From Pseudomonas bubulae (GTDB lineage Bacteria > Pseudomonadota > Gammaproteobacteria > Pseudomonadales > Pseudomonadaceae), in the NCBI RefSeq assembly GCF_900618535.1, contig NZ_UYJA01000005.1:310001-374000 (forward strand): 64,000 nucleotides of DNA. Reading direction: 5' to 3'. The notes beneath the pieces are model-generated. The model did not search any database and was not told the origin of the DNA. It saw only the letters and a program-made list of their open reading frames with translations. Numbering within the stretch: the stretch's first letter is position 1; the number at the start of each line of letters is the position of its first letter. Made by a program: the position numbers and the translations under genes. Shown here in pieces: positions 43,095 to 52,078 of the stretch.

Positions 43095-44663
43095 ATGTAC
43101 CGTCAGCTGGCCCAACTGCTGGGCAATATCAGCGTCAACCGCAAACTCTGCCTGGGCTTCGGCCTGGTGCTGGTGCTGACCCTGCTGATTGCCGGCACGG
43201 GCTGGAACGGCCTGGTCTCGGTGATCGACCGGGGCGACAAGCTGGCCAACATTTCGAAAATCATCAGCCTGACCAAAGACCTGCGTATTGCCCGCCTCGA
43301 ATATGAACGCCAGCCCGGGGAAAGCGCACTTGCCGGCGTTACCAACCAACTGAGCGAACTGGACAACGCACTGGCGTTGTCTCGCAAACAACTGACCTCT
43401 CCCGACGACCTGGCCCTGGTTGAGCAGCAGCTCAACGCCGTGGCGGAGTACAAACGTGCCTTCGCCGACCTTATCCAGGGCACCCAGGCCAGTGATCAAG
43501 CCGTTGAACGCATGCACCAGCAGGGCAATGTCCTGATCGAGCAAAGCCAGAAGCTCTCGACCCTGCAGGCCACCAAACGCAACAACGAAAGCCGCCAGGC
43601 TACCAACCTGCTGATCGGCTGCACACTGCTGGCACTGGTACTGGGCATCATTGCTGCCTGGGTTATTACCCGCCAGATAGTCATACCGCTGCAACGCACC
43701 CTCATAACCGTTGAGCGCATTGCAGCAGGCGACCTGACCCACGACCACCCGACCGACCGCCGCGACGAGCTGGGCCAGCTACAGCAAGCCATACAGCGCA
43801 TGACTGCCGGCCTGCGGGAGTTGATTGGCGGTATCAGCGACGGCATAACGCAAATCGCCAGTGCCGCCGAAGAACTCTCGGCGGTCACCGAGCAAACCAG
43901 CGCCGGGGTCAACAACCAGAAGGTCGAGACCGATCAGGTCGCTACCGCCATGCACGAAATGGCGGCAACCGTGCAGGAAGTGGCGCGTAATGCCGAAGAA
44001 GCTTCCGAGGCTGCGCTCGCGGCCGACCAGCAGGCGCGTGAAGGCGACACAGTGGTCGCGCAGGCCCTGGCCCAGATCGAGAAGCTGGCCATCGAAGTCG
44101 GCCATTCCACCGACGCCATGGGCCATCTCAAGCGCGAGAGCGACAAGATCGGCAGTGTGCTTGACGTGATCAAGTCCGTGGCCCAGCAAACCAACCTGCT
44201 GGCGCTCAACGCGGCGATTGAAGCGGCACGGGCGGGTGAAGCCGGTCGCGGCTTTGCCGTGGTGGCCGATGAGGTACGCAGCCTGGCGCAGCGCACGCAA
44301 AAATCCACGGAGGAGATCGAAGAGCTGATTGCCGGGCTGCAAAGCGGCACCCAGCAGGTCTCCAGCAGCATGGACAGCAGCCGCGCCCTGACTGACAACA
44401 GCGTTGAGCTGACCCGTCGAGCAGGCGAATCACTGGGCAATATTACCCGCACGGTGTCTACGATTCAGGGCATGAACCAGCAGATTGCCGCAGCCGCCGA
44501 GCAGCAGAGCGCGGTGGCGGAGGAAATCAACCGCAGTGTATTGAATGTGCGTGATGTGTCTGAGCAAACCGCCGCCGCCAGCGAAGAGACAGCAGCCTCC
44601 AGCGTTGAACTGGCGCGCCTGGGTACGCATTTGCAGACATTGGTGGGGCGGTTCAAGGTTTAG
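43095..44663 (+). CDS. Methyl-accepting chemotaxis protein, tandem paralogue with short sensor domain
   Basis: A 522-residue chemoreceptor nearly identical to its upstream neighbour in the first 60 residues (GNISVNRKL, VISVIDRGDKLANIS-type helix) and in the whole cytoplasmic half. Its periplasmic domain is only about 133 residues (37-169) against about 250, a size that fits a single four-helix bundle. Transmembrane helix two lies at about 170-192, then HAMP and the signalling tip (LNAAIEAARAGEAGRG). The ribosome site is AAGGAG. It ends 61 nt before the convergent ABC gene. It is best explained as a duplication of the upstream gene with loss of one sensor module. Confidence 0.88.
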   Translation: MYRQLAQLLGNISVNRKLCLGFGLVLVLTLLIAGTGWNGLVSVIDRGDKLANISKIISLTKDLRIARLEYERQPGESALAGVTNQLSELDNALALSRKQLTSPDDLALVEQQLNAVAEYKRAFADLIQGTQASDQAVERMHQQGNVLIEQSQKLSTLQATKRNNESRQATNLLIGCTLLALVLGIIAAWVITRQIVIPLQRTLITVERIAAGDLTHDHPTDRRDELGQLQQAIQRMTAGLRELIGGISDGITQIASAAEELSAVTEQTSAGVNNQKVETDQVATAMHEMAATVQEVARNAEEASEAALAADQQAREGDTVVAQALAQIEKLAIEVGHSTDAMGHLKRESDKIGSVLDVIKSVAQQTNLLALNAAIEAARAGEAGRGFAVVADEVRSLAQRTQKSTEEIEELIAGLQSGTQQVSSSMDSSRALTDNSVELTRRAGESLGNITRTVSTIQGMNQQIAAAAEQQSAVAEEINRSVLNVRDVSEQTAAASEETAASSVELARLGTHLQTLVGRFKV

Positions 44664-44676
44664 AAACCTCTGCCCC

Positions 44677-44704
44677 TGTGGGAGCGGGCAAGCCCGCTCC
44701 CACA
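44677..44704. terminator. REP-derived hairpin between convergent genes
   Basis: TGTGGGAGCGGGC pairs perfectly with GCCCGCTCCCACA around AA. It is a collapsed REP pair, with A4 on the plus side, sitting between the stop codons of the chemoreceptor and the ABC ATPase, so it could end both transcripts. Confidence 0.7.
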
Positions 44705-44724
44705 AAAGCAGGCAGGCCCTGCTC

Positions 44725-45480
44725 TTAAAGCACCTGACGCAAAAACGCCTGGGCGCGCAGGTCTTTGGGCGAGGTGAAGAAATCTTCCGGGGCGGAATCT
44801 TCCAGCAACTTGCCGTGGTCAAAGAACAGCACGCGGTTCGCCACTTCACGGGCAAAGCCCATTTCGTGGGTCACGCAGACCATGGTCATGCCTTCGCGGG
44901 CCAGGGTCTTCATCACGTCCAGCACTTCGCCGACCATCTCCGGGTCGAGCGCCGAAGTCGGCTCGTCAAACAACATCACCTTGGGTTCCATCGCCAGCGC
45001 ACGGGCAATTGCCACACGCTGTTGCTGGCCACCCGAGAGACGTGACGGGTACTCATTGGCTTTTTGCCCGATCCCGACCTTGTCCAGCAATGCCCGGGCC
45101 TTGGCTTCGCGCTCGGTCTTGCCACGCTTGCGCACAACCTTCTGCGCCAGGCACAGGTTTTCCAGCACGGTCATGTGCGGAAACAGGTTGAAATGCTGGA
45201 ACACCATGCCGACTTCACGCCGGTAGGCGTTCACGTCGGTCTTGGGGTTGGCCAGATCCAGGCCGTCGATGCTGACGGAGCCCGAGTCGAAGTCTTCCAG
45301 GCCGTTGAGGCAGCGCAGGAAAGTCGACTTGCCGGAACCCGACGGGCCAATCACCACCAGCACTTCGCCCTGGGCGACGGTGGTGCTGACGTTGTCCACG
45401 GCGCGCACGATATGGCCGCGGGTGTCGAAGACTTTTACCAGTTCGCGAACTTCAATCACTTTGCGCGAGCCTCCGCTCAA
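44725..45480 (-). CDS. Polar amino-acid ABC transporter, ATP-binding protein
   Basis: A 251-residue ABC ATPase of the GlnQ/HisP family. Walker A is GPSGSGKS at 45-52, the Q-loop FQHFNLFPHMTVLEN, signature LSGGQQQRVAIARAL, and Walker B with D-loop LFDEPTSALDPE. The gene overlaps the permease gene by 29 nt. With one permease gene and one binding protein it forms a complete importer; the amino acid carried cannot be read from the sequence. Confidence 0.93.
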   Translation of the reverse strand: MSGGSRKVIEVRELVKVFDTRGHIVRAVDNVSTTVAQGEVLVVIGPSGSGKSTFLRCLNGLEDFDSGSVSIDGLDLANPKTDVNAYRREVGMVFQHFNLFPHMTVLENLCLAQKVVRKRGKTEREAKARALLDKVGIGQKANEYPSRLSGGQQQRVAIARALAMEPKVMLFDEPTSALDPEMVGEVLDVMKTLAREGMTMVCVTHEMGFAREVANRVLFFDHGKLLEDSAPEDFFTSPKDLRAQAFLRQVL

Positions 45481-46414
45481 GCCGGCTGGCGAAATGCGAC
45501 AGCGGCAGGTTGATCAACAGGTACAGGCCCGCTACGCAGAACAGGATTTCGAACGGCGAAAACGAGGTAGTGATGACTTCCCGACCGCTTTTGAGCAGTT
45601 CGGTAATGGCAATCACCGACACCAGCGAAGTGTCCTTGACCAGGCTGATAAATTGCCCGGCCAATGGCGGCAGCACCCGCTTGAACGCCTGCGGCAACAC
45701 CACATAGCGCATCGACTGGCTGCCGTTGAGGCCCAGCGAGCGGGCCGCTTCGTTTTGCCCGCGAGCAATGGACTGCACGCCCGAGCGGATGATTTCAGCC
45801 ACATACGCACCGGTGAACAGCGACAGCGCGGCAATACCGGCAAATTCGCGGGACAGGTTGAGTACGGTGCCGATAAAGAAGTAGAAGATAAAAATCTGCA
45901 CCAGCAACGGCGTGCCACGGACCAGTTCGACGTACAGTGTCGAGAGGTCGCGCAGGGTCGGGTTGTTCGATAGCCGGCACAGGCCCGTAACCAGCCCGAT
46001 AATCAAGCCCAGTACGCCAGACACCAGCGACAGCCAGACGGTCGTCCACAGGCCCCACAGCAGCGGCCCCGCAGCCCAGTGGCGGTTGACGCCGATCACA
46101 TCGCCTTCGTCGACTTCGTCACCTTCGGCCAGTTGCAGGCTATTGCCGGCAACGCTCACCCGTTGTTCATTGCCATCATCACCGCGCAGCAGCACTTCGG
46201 CAGTGTCGCCCTTGCGTACCAGTTCGATGATGGTCGAGTGCTCAGCAGCCCGCTGGGCTTCTTCGGCCTGATAAGCGAAATACTGGGGGACGCGGTTCCA
46301 GCGCCATTCGTAAGACATCAGCGAGGTGGCGTAATACAAAGCCCCCGCCAGGCCGATGAGCACCAGCACGGTCAATACGTGCCAGGGCCACTGGGCTTTT
46401 TTTTGTTTGATCAC
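45452..46414 (-). CDS. Polar amino-acid ABC transporter, permease
   Basis: A 320-residue inner-membrane protein. The first helix (about 12-30) is followed by an unusually long periplasmic insert of about 85 residues (YEWRWNRVPQYFAYQAEEAQ and onward) before the standard HisM-type core, which starts at GPLLWGLWTTVWLSL. The EAA loop coupling to the ATPase is EAARSLGLNGSQSMRYVVLPQAF. As there is a single permease gene, the channel is probably a homodimer. Confidence 0.92.
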   Translation of the reverse strand: MIKQKKAQWPWHVLTVLVLIGLAGALYYATSLMSYEWRWNRVPQYFAYQAEEAQRAAEHSTIIELVRKGDTAEVLLRGDDGNEQRVSVAGNSLQLAEGDEVDEGDVIGVNRHWAAGPLLWGLWTTVWLSLVSGVLGLIIGLVTGLCRLSNNPTLRDLSTLYVELVRGTPLLVQIFIFYFFIGTVLNLSREFAGIAALSLFTGAYVAEIIRSGVQSIARGQNEAARSLGLNGSQSMRYVVLPQAFKRVLPPLAGQFISLVKDTSLVSVIAITELLKSGREVITTSFSPFEILFCVAGLYLLINLPLSHFASRLERRLAQSD

Positions 46415-46450
46415 TTTCAGGTTCCACGTCTTGTATCGCTAGGGAGGCCG

Positions 46451-46474
46451 TCATCGCGGGCAAGCCCGCGATGA
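46451..46474. repeat. Short REP-like hairpin between binding-protein and permease genes
   Basis: TCATCGCGGGC pairs perfectly with GCCCGCGATGA around AA, 11 nt downstream of the binding-protein stop. It is a reduced REP palindrome inside an operon. Confidence 0.75.
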
Positions 46475-46485
46475 TTCAATCAGCC

Positions 46486-47283
46486 TTATTCCATGTCCTT
46501 GAGCCAGGCGGTGTCTTTGAACCACTTGTCATGGATGCGATCGTAAGTGCCGTCTTCGTGGATCTGGTGCAGGAAGTTGTTGATGAAGTTGATGCTGTCG
46601 TAGTCACCCTTCTTCAGACCGAAGGCCAGTGGCTCGTAGGTGAATGGCTGGTCAAGGAACACCAGTTTGCCGTTACCGAACTTGTTGACGGCTACAACGT
46701 TGTAAGGCGCGTCGTATACAAAGGCATCAGCCTTACCGTTAACCACGTCCAGCACACCTTCAGGCTCGTTGTCGTAGCCGTGGTACTGGGCTTTGGACAT
46801 CAGCTTGCGGGCGATCATTTCGCCGGTGGTGCCGATTTTCGAGGTCAGGCGGTATTGCGGGTCGTTGAGGTCTTTGTAGGACTTGATCTTGTCAGCCAGT
46901 TCCTTGCGTACCAGCAGGGTTTGGCCCACAACAATGAAGGGTTCGCTGAAGTTCAGGCGCAAGTTGCGTTCCTGGGTCAGGGTCATGCCGCTGCCGATCA
47001 TGTCGAACTTGTTGGTCATCAGGGCCGGGATGATGCCGTCGTAACCGGTAGACACCAGCTCCAGCTTGACACCCATGGACTTGGCCATCGCTTTGAGCAG
47101 GTCAACTTCGAAGCCAATGATCTGGCCACGCTTGTTGGTCATTTCAAAGGGCATGTAGGTAGGGTCCATGCCCACCTTTAAGGTGCCACGCTTGACCGCA
47201 TCATCAATTGCGCCTGCATGGGCTGCGCTGATCGCCAGCAGTGCAGTGACACCGCACAGCAGTTTCGAGACAAACTTCTTCAT
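46486..47283 (-). CDS. Polar amino-acid ABC transporter, periplasmic binding protein
   Basis: A 265-residue family 3 solute-binding protein. The signal peptide MKKFVSKLLCGVTALLAISA ends at HAG; the mature part begins AIDDAVKRGTLKVGMDPTYMPFE. The GIIPALMTNKFDMIGSGMTLT motif places the conserved Asp/Arg for the amino-acid alpha groups, with EPFIVVGQTLLVRK in domain two. Three possible starts lie together (TTG 47289, ATG 47286, ATG 47283); the last has the best spacing from GAGGGGGAG. It is first gene of the transporter operon. Ligand unknown. Confidence 0.92.
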   Translation of the reverse strand: MKKFVSKLLCGVTALLAISAAHAGAIDDAVKRGTLKVGMDPTYMPFEMTNKRGQIIGFEVDLLKAMAKSMGVKLELVSTGYDGIIPALMTNKFDMIGSGMTLTQERNLRLNFSEPFIVVGQTLLVRKELADKIKSYKDLNDPQYRLTSKIGTTGEMIARKLMSKAQYHGYDNEPEGVLDVVNGKADAFVYDAPYNVVAVNKFGNGKLVFLDQPFTYEPLAFGLKKGDYDSINFINNFLHQIHEDGTYDRIHDKWFKDTAWLKDME

Positions 47284-47451
47284 CATCAACTCCCCCTCAC
47301 CTACTCAATTAAGGTGTTGGCCTGCGGCTGGCTTGAAGCAAAAAGCCAATAAAGCCGGGCGCTCACCCATTCGAAAACGGATGCTAACTCACTGAGGGTT
47401 GTGAGACGAGTTTTGAAACAGAAAAGGCCAATGGCCGGGGGATACAGTCAC

Positions 47452-47537
47452 TGTGGGAGCGGGCTTGCTCGCGATACAAGCGACGCGGTGCAACAGGTAT
47501 TACGAGGTGATGCAATCGCGAGCAAGCCCGCTCCCAC
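47452..47537. repeat. REPIN between opgH and the transporter operon
   Basis: TGTGGGAGCGGGCTTGCTCG and inverted CGAGCAAGCCCGCTCCCAC with about 45 nt between, located 31 nt past the opgH stop. Confidence 0.87.
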
Positions 47538-47567
47538 TTAAAGCGGAAACGGGTTGCTCACGAAGGA

Positions 47568-50120
47568 TCAAGCTGCAGGCTGCAACGGCAACAGCGGTGC
47601 GTGAGGGTCGGCAGCAACCGACTCACGCCAGGCGTTCAGCCAGCCTTCGTGCCCCTCGCTCCACACCAGCGCATGCAGGCGTGCAAGGGCAACCGGGTCG
47701 CTCAACAACTGCATGCGCTCGTTGTTGGTAACGCCCTCTGGACCGACTTTGAGTGCATGACGCACACGCTCGGTACGCAACCACTCAATCGGCTCGGCTT
47801 CCCGGTGACGCGAGGTCGCCAAAGCACAGGCCAATGCGTTCTGCTGCGGATCAACCACGGCCCGGACAAAACCGTCATGCAGCGCATGGTAGCGATTTTC
47901 ATGGGTGTATTCGGCGGTAGCCGACAACTCACGGGGCGGCGCATATTCCTCAGGAATCAGGAACAGGCTTTCGTCACGGGTCTTGAGGCCCAGTTTCACC
48001 CGGCTGGAGATCACGGAAACCGGGATCGACAACATCAGTGAACCGACAATCGGTACCAGCCACCACAAAAAGCTCGGGTTCAACCACAGCACCAATGCAG
48101 CCCATGCCGCACCCAGCAGGGTTTGCGGGCCATGACGGCGTACGGCTTCGCTCCACGGCGTGGAGTCGTCGTCACGCTGTGGCGAGTTCCAGGTCGCCGC
48201 CCAGCCCAGAAACGCGGCCAGTACAAAGCGGGTGTGGAAGATCATGCGCACCGGTGCCAGCAGCACCGAGAAGAGCATCTCAAGCAGCATCGACAGCGTT
48301 ACTTTGAACTTGCCACCGAACTCTTTGGCACCCTTGGCCCAGATCAGAATGATGCTCAGCAGCTTGGGCAGGAACAACAAGACGATGGTGGTGGAAAACA
48401 GCGCCACGGCTTTTTCCGGGTGCCACTGTGGCCACAACGGGTACAACTGCCGTGGTTCCAGGAAGTACTGTGGCTCCATCAGCGTGTTGACCGCCAGCAG
48501 GGCCGTCGACAACAGCAGGAAGAAGAACCACAACGGTGCCGACAGGTACGACATCACCCCGGTCAGAAACACCGCACGGTGCACCGGGTGCATACCCTTG
48601 ACCAGAAACAGGCGGAAGTTCATCAGGTTACCGTGGCACCAGCGACGGTCACGCTTGAGTTCATCCAGCAGGTTAGGCGGCAATTCTTCATAGCTGCCCG
48701 GCAAGTCGTAGGCAATCCACACCCCCCAACCGGCACGGCGCATCAACGCGGCTTCCACGAAGTCGTGGGACAGGATCGCGCCCGCAAAAGCGCCTTTGCC
48801 CGGCAGCGGCGCCAGGGCGCAGTGCTCGATAAACGGCTTCATGCGGATAATTGCGTTGTGACCCCAGTAGTGGGATTCACCCAACTGCCAGAAGTGCAAG
48901 CCGGCAGTAAACAGCGGGCCGTACACACGGGTGGCGAACTGCTGCATGCGCGCATACAGCGTGTCCATGCCCGAGGCTCGTGGCGCGGTCTGGATGATAC
49001 CGGCGTCCGGCGTAGCTTCCATCAGGCGTACCAGGCTGGTCAGGCACTCACCGCTCATCACGCTGTCTGCGTCGAGCACCACCATGTACTTGTAATCACC
49101 GCCCCAGCGACGGCAGAAGTCGTCGAGGTTGCCGCTTTTACGTTTTACACGGCGGCGGCGACGGCGGTAGAAGATCCGCCCGAAGCCTTCGGTTTCGCGG
49201 CATACATCCAGCCACGCCTGTTGCTCGGCAACGCAGATATCGGGGTCGTTGCTGTCACTGAGGACGAAGAAGTCGAAGCGGTCCAGGTCGCCGGTGGCGG
49301 CCACCGACTCGTAAGTCGCGCGCAAACCCGCGAATACACGGGTGACGTCTTCGTTGCAGATCGGCATCACCAGCGCGGTACGCGCTTGTTCCGGGATCGG
49401 TTCATTACCGGCGCTGGCGCCGGAAATACGGTATTTGTCGTGCCCGGTCAGCAGTTCCAGAAAGCCCATCAGGGCGGTCCAGAAACCCGCCGACACCCAA
49501 CAGAACAGAATCCCGAACAGGATCAGGATGCTGGTTTGCAGGGCATAGGGCAGCACTTGCTGGGCCGTTTGCATCAACGGCTGGTGCAATACTTCTTCAA
49601 GGTCAACGAACGACCAGCCCTGGTACGGCATGATGCCTTTCATGTACCAGCCCGCAACGATGGTCTGGCCGAGCATCAACACCAGCAGGATGTAGCGGCG
49701 GATCGAACCCACCGTACGCCAGCGGGCCTTGGGCAGGACGCGTTCGTCGATTTCCGGCTTGGGCGGGTTGCTGCGTCCGGTCAGGCGCCGCCAGCCACGC
49801 ACCAGGATATTGGTGCGCCATGGCTCTGGCACTACCTTGGTACGGCGAATCGGCGGCGTAGCCTTGAGCATGACCCGGCCGCTGGCGTCGAGGGCAAGCA
49901 TTTCTGCTTCCTCAAGTTCAGCCGCCGAAGTCAGGTTCAGACGCGTGCCCACCGAAGCCTGAGCGGCCTCGGCAGCATCCACGTCGCTCTGCGCCGACAA
50001 GCGCGCATGCAACTCGGCGAACGAGGTGCAGTTCGCCAGTTCCGCGCGCTGCTCATCGCTCAGTGGTAAATGCGCCAGGTACTCGCTGAGCGAGGCCGGG
50101 TGGGGCTGAGCATTACTCAT
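47568..50120 (-). CDS. opgH: Osmoregulated periplasmic glucan glucosyltransferase
   Basis: This 850-residue inner-membrane enzyme makes the beta-1,2 glucan backbone from UDP-glucose. A family-2 glycosyltransferase domain lies in the middle with VVLDADSVMSGE (DxD) and the RDRRWCHGN (QxxRW-like) site, flanked by hydrophobic helices on both sides (eight or so in total). It overlaps opgG by 8 nt, the usual opgGH operon. Length fits the Pseudomonas family. Confidence 0.95.
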   Translation of the reverse strand: MSNAQPHPASLSEYLAHLPLSDEQRAELANCTSFAELHARLSAQSDVDAAEAAQASVGTRLNLTSAAELEEAEMLALDASGRVMLKATPPIRRTKVVPEPWRTNILVRGWRRLTGRSNPPKPEIDERVLPKARWRTVGSIRRYILLVLMLGQTIVAGWYMKGIMPYQGWSFVDLEEVLHQPLMQTAQQVLPYALQTSILILFGILFCWVSAGFWTALMGFLELLTGHDKYRISGASAGNEPIPEQARTALVMPICNEDVTRVFAGLRATYESVAATGDLDRFDFFVLSDSNDPDICVAEQQAWLDVCRETEGFGRIFYRRRRRRVKRKSGNLDDFCRRWGGDYKYMVVLDADSVMSGECLTSLVRLMEATPDAGIIQTAPRASGMDTLYARMQQFATRVYGPLFTAGLHFWQLGESHYWGHNAIIRMKPFIEHCALAPLPGKGAFAGAILSHDFVEAALMRRAGWGVWIAYDLPGSYEELPPNLLDELKRDRRWCHGNLMNFRLFLVKGMHPVHRAVFLTGVMSYLSAPLWFFFLLLSTALLAVNTLMEPQYFLEPRQLYPLWPQWHPEKAVALFSTTIVLLFLPKLLSIILIWAKGAKEFGGKFKVTLSMLLEMLFSVLLAPVRMIFHTRFVLAAFLGWAATWNSPQRDDDSTPWSEAVRRHGPQTLLGAAWAALVLWLNPSFLWWLVPIVGSLMLSIPVSVISSRVKLGLKTRDESLFLIPEEYAPPRELSATAEYTHENRYHALHDGFVRAVVDPQQNALACALATSRHREAEPIEWLRTERVRHALKVGPEGVTNNERMQLLSDPVALARLHALVWSEGHEGWLNAWRESVAADPHAPLLPLQPAA

Positions 50121-51843
50121 CGGCTGGCAACTGGTAGCTCCAGGTCTCGGTCAGCACTTTTTCAGTCTTGACCGGCTCCGGAGTGGCTGGGGTCGCTTCA
50201 GGCGCCTTGGCGTCCTTGGCTGCGTGGTCTTTCTTGTCCTGTGCCTTGGCCGCAGCTTTCTCGGCTTTGGTCTCAGGTGCCTTATCCGCTTTGGCGGCCG
50301 CAGCCGGCTCAACGTCCTGGACCAGCGCTGCACGCATTTCCGTGGCCTTGCTCGGGTCTTTGATTTTCAACCGCAGGGTCAAACGCCAGCCCTTGGTTTC
50401 AGGGTTGTAACGCACGTTGTTTTCAACCAGTTCGGCGTTGTCACCCACACTGACCTGGCTGCGCACAGCAGCATTTTCCGGCAGAGCCTTGAGGGACGGG
50501 CCTTCGAAGTCCACCAGATACGCCACACTGCCGTCTGGTTGGCGGATCAGGTTGGATTGCTTGACGTCACCGGTCGAACGCAGGGTCTGTTGTGCCCAGG
50601 CGCTGTCGGCCGGGTGCAGAGCTGCTTCATCCATGGTCCAGTGCAGGCGATAAGCGAAATCAAACGGCTTGAGCGGCTCCGGCAGGGTGTCCGGGCTCCA
50701 GAAAGCAACAATGTTGTCGTTGGTTTCGTCAGCGGTTGGAATTTCTACCAGGTCAACCGAGCCTTTGCCCCAGTCGCCCTGTGGTTCGATCCAGGCGCTT
50801 GGACGCTTATGGTAGTTGTCATCCAGGTCTTCGTAGTGGCTGAAATCACGGCCACGTTGCAGCAAGCCGAAACCACGCGGGTTTTCAACGGCGAAGTTGC
50901 TTACCGACAAGTGTTTCGGGTTGTTCAGCGGACGCCAGATCCACTCGCCGTTACCGGCGTGAATGGCCAGGCCCGACGAATCGTGCAGTTCGCGACGGTA
51001 GTTGAGGACCTTGGACGGCTGGTTGGCGCCAAACAGGTACATGCTGGTCAGCGGAGCGATGCCCAGCTTGCCTACCTTGTCACGCAGGAACATTTGCGCC
51101 TTGACGTCCACTACCGTGTCCACGCCCGGGCGCAGGGTGAAGCGGTAAGCACCGGTAGCCCGTGGCGAGTCCAGCAGGGCGAAGATCACCAGATGCTTGT
51201 CGTTAGGCTTGGGTTTTTCGATCCAGAATTCGGTGAAGCGCGGGAACTCTTCGCCCGACGGCAATGCCGTGTCGATCGCCATACCACGGGCCGACAGACC
51301 ATAGATCTGGCCCTTGCCCACAACGCGGAAGTAACTCGCGCCGAGCATGGTCATGATCTCGTCCTGTTTGTCCGCCTTGTTGATCGGATACAGCACGCGG
51401 AAACCCGCCCAACCGAGGTTTTCGGTGGCTTTAGGATCGAACTTGACGTCGCCGAAGTCGAAACGGCTCGGGTCGTACTTGATCTCTTCAACCGTGGTGG
51501 CGGTCACTTCGTTGATTTTCACCGGCGTGTCGAAATGCATGCCCTGGTGATAGAAGGACAGTTTGAACGGGGTTTTGTCACCCGCCCACTGGGCCTTGTC
51601 ACGGTTGAACTGGATTTTCTGGTAGTCCGCGAACTTCATGTCGCGGAATTCCTTTGGCAAATTGCTGCGCGGCGCTTGGTACTTCTGCTCGGCGAGGGTT
51701 TTAGCCTCAGCCGCCACGTCATCCAGACTGAATGCCCACAGTTGACCCGCACCGAACAAACAAAAGAGCGCAGAGCCCGTCACCAGTGCGTTACGCAACC
51801 GCTTGGCAGACATTTTTGGTGCATTTAATGGACTAACAATCAC
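50113..51843 (-). CDS. opgG: Glucans biosynthesis periplasmic protein OpgG
   Basis: A 576-residue periplasmic protein needed for glucan branching or release. The start is GTG at 51843 with GAGG 7 nt upstream, giving MIVSPLNAPKMSAKRLRNAL, then a hydrophobic signal segment ending WAFS; the frame from 51927 has no better ribosome site. Family motifs include FDTPVKINEVTA and GFGLLQRGRDFSHYEDL. Unusually, the C-terminus has about 70 extra residues rich in Ala, Lys and Glu (AAAKADKAPETKAEKAAAKA), a low-complexity tail, before the final TEKVLTETWSYQLPADE. Confidence 0.94.
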   Translation of the reverse strand: MIVSPLNAPKMSAKRLRNALVTGSALFCLFGAGQLWAFSLDDVAAEAKTLAEQKYQAPRSNLPKEFRDMKFADYQKIQFNRDKAQWAGDKTPFKLSFYHQGMHFDTPVKINEVTATTVEEIKYDPSRFDFGDVKFDPKATENLGWAGFRVLYPINKADKQDEIMTMLGASYFRVVGKGQIYGLSARGMAIDTALPSGEEFPRFTEFWIEKPKPNDKHLVIFALLDSPRATGAYRFTLRPGVDTVVDVKAQMFLRDKVGKLGIAPLTSMYLFGANQPSKVLNYRRELHDSSGLAIHAGNGEWIWRPLNNPKHLSVSNFAVENPRGFGLLQRGRDFSHYEDLDDNYHKRPSAWIEPQGDWGKGSVDLVEIPTADETNDNIVAFWSPDTLPEPLKPFDFAYRLHWTMDEAALHPADSAWAQQTLRSTGDVKQSNLIRQPDGSVAYLVDFEGPSLKALPENAAVRSQVSVGDNAELVENNVRYNPETKGWRLTLRLKIKDPSKATEMRAALVQDVEPAAAAKADKAPETKAEKAAAKAQDKKDHAAKDAKAPEATPATPEPVKTEKVLTETWSYQLPADE

Positions 51844-52030
51844 GAGCAAACCTCGCCGAAAACAGATGATGAAACCAACGGCCAGCGATCTAAATGCCAG
51901 GTTGGCGAGCACTGTTCCGACCGTCAAAGGAATAAATGATTCCCCGGACGTGTCGGATTAGTCTCTGTGTAGCGCAGGATTATCTAGTAGCCCGCGTTAC
52001 AACGCATCTACTGTCAGCAAGTATTTCTCG

Positions 52031-52078
52031 CTAAAACCCCCTGTTTTCAGACGAAAACACGGTTTTTCAGGGTTTTAG
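52031..52078 (-). terminator. Terminator of dtd
   Basis: Outer stem CTAAAACCC/GGGTTTTAG encloses GTTTTC/GAAAAC; the hairpin begins at the dtd stop codon. It separates the pip-dtd unit from opgG. Confidence 0.55.

Noticed and set aside
48123..50069. 648-codon open frame on the plus strand
   Set aside because: Antisense to opgH; no family features, no ribosome site.
50224..51828. 534-codon open frame on the plus strand
   Set aside because: Antisense to opgG; same reverse-frame composition.
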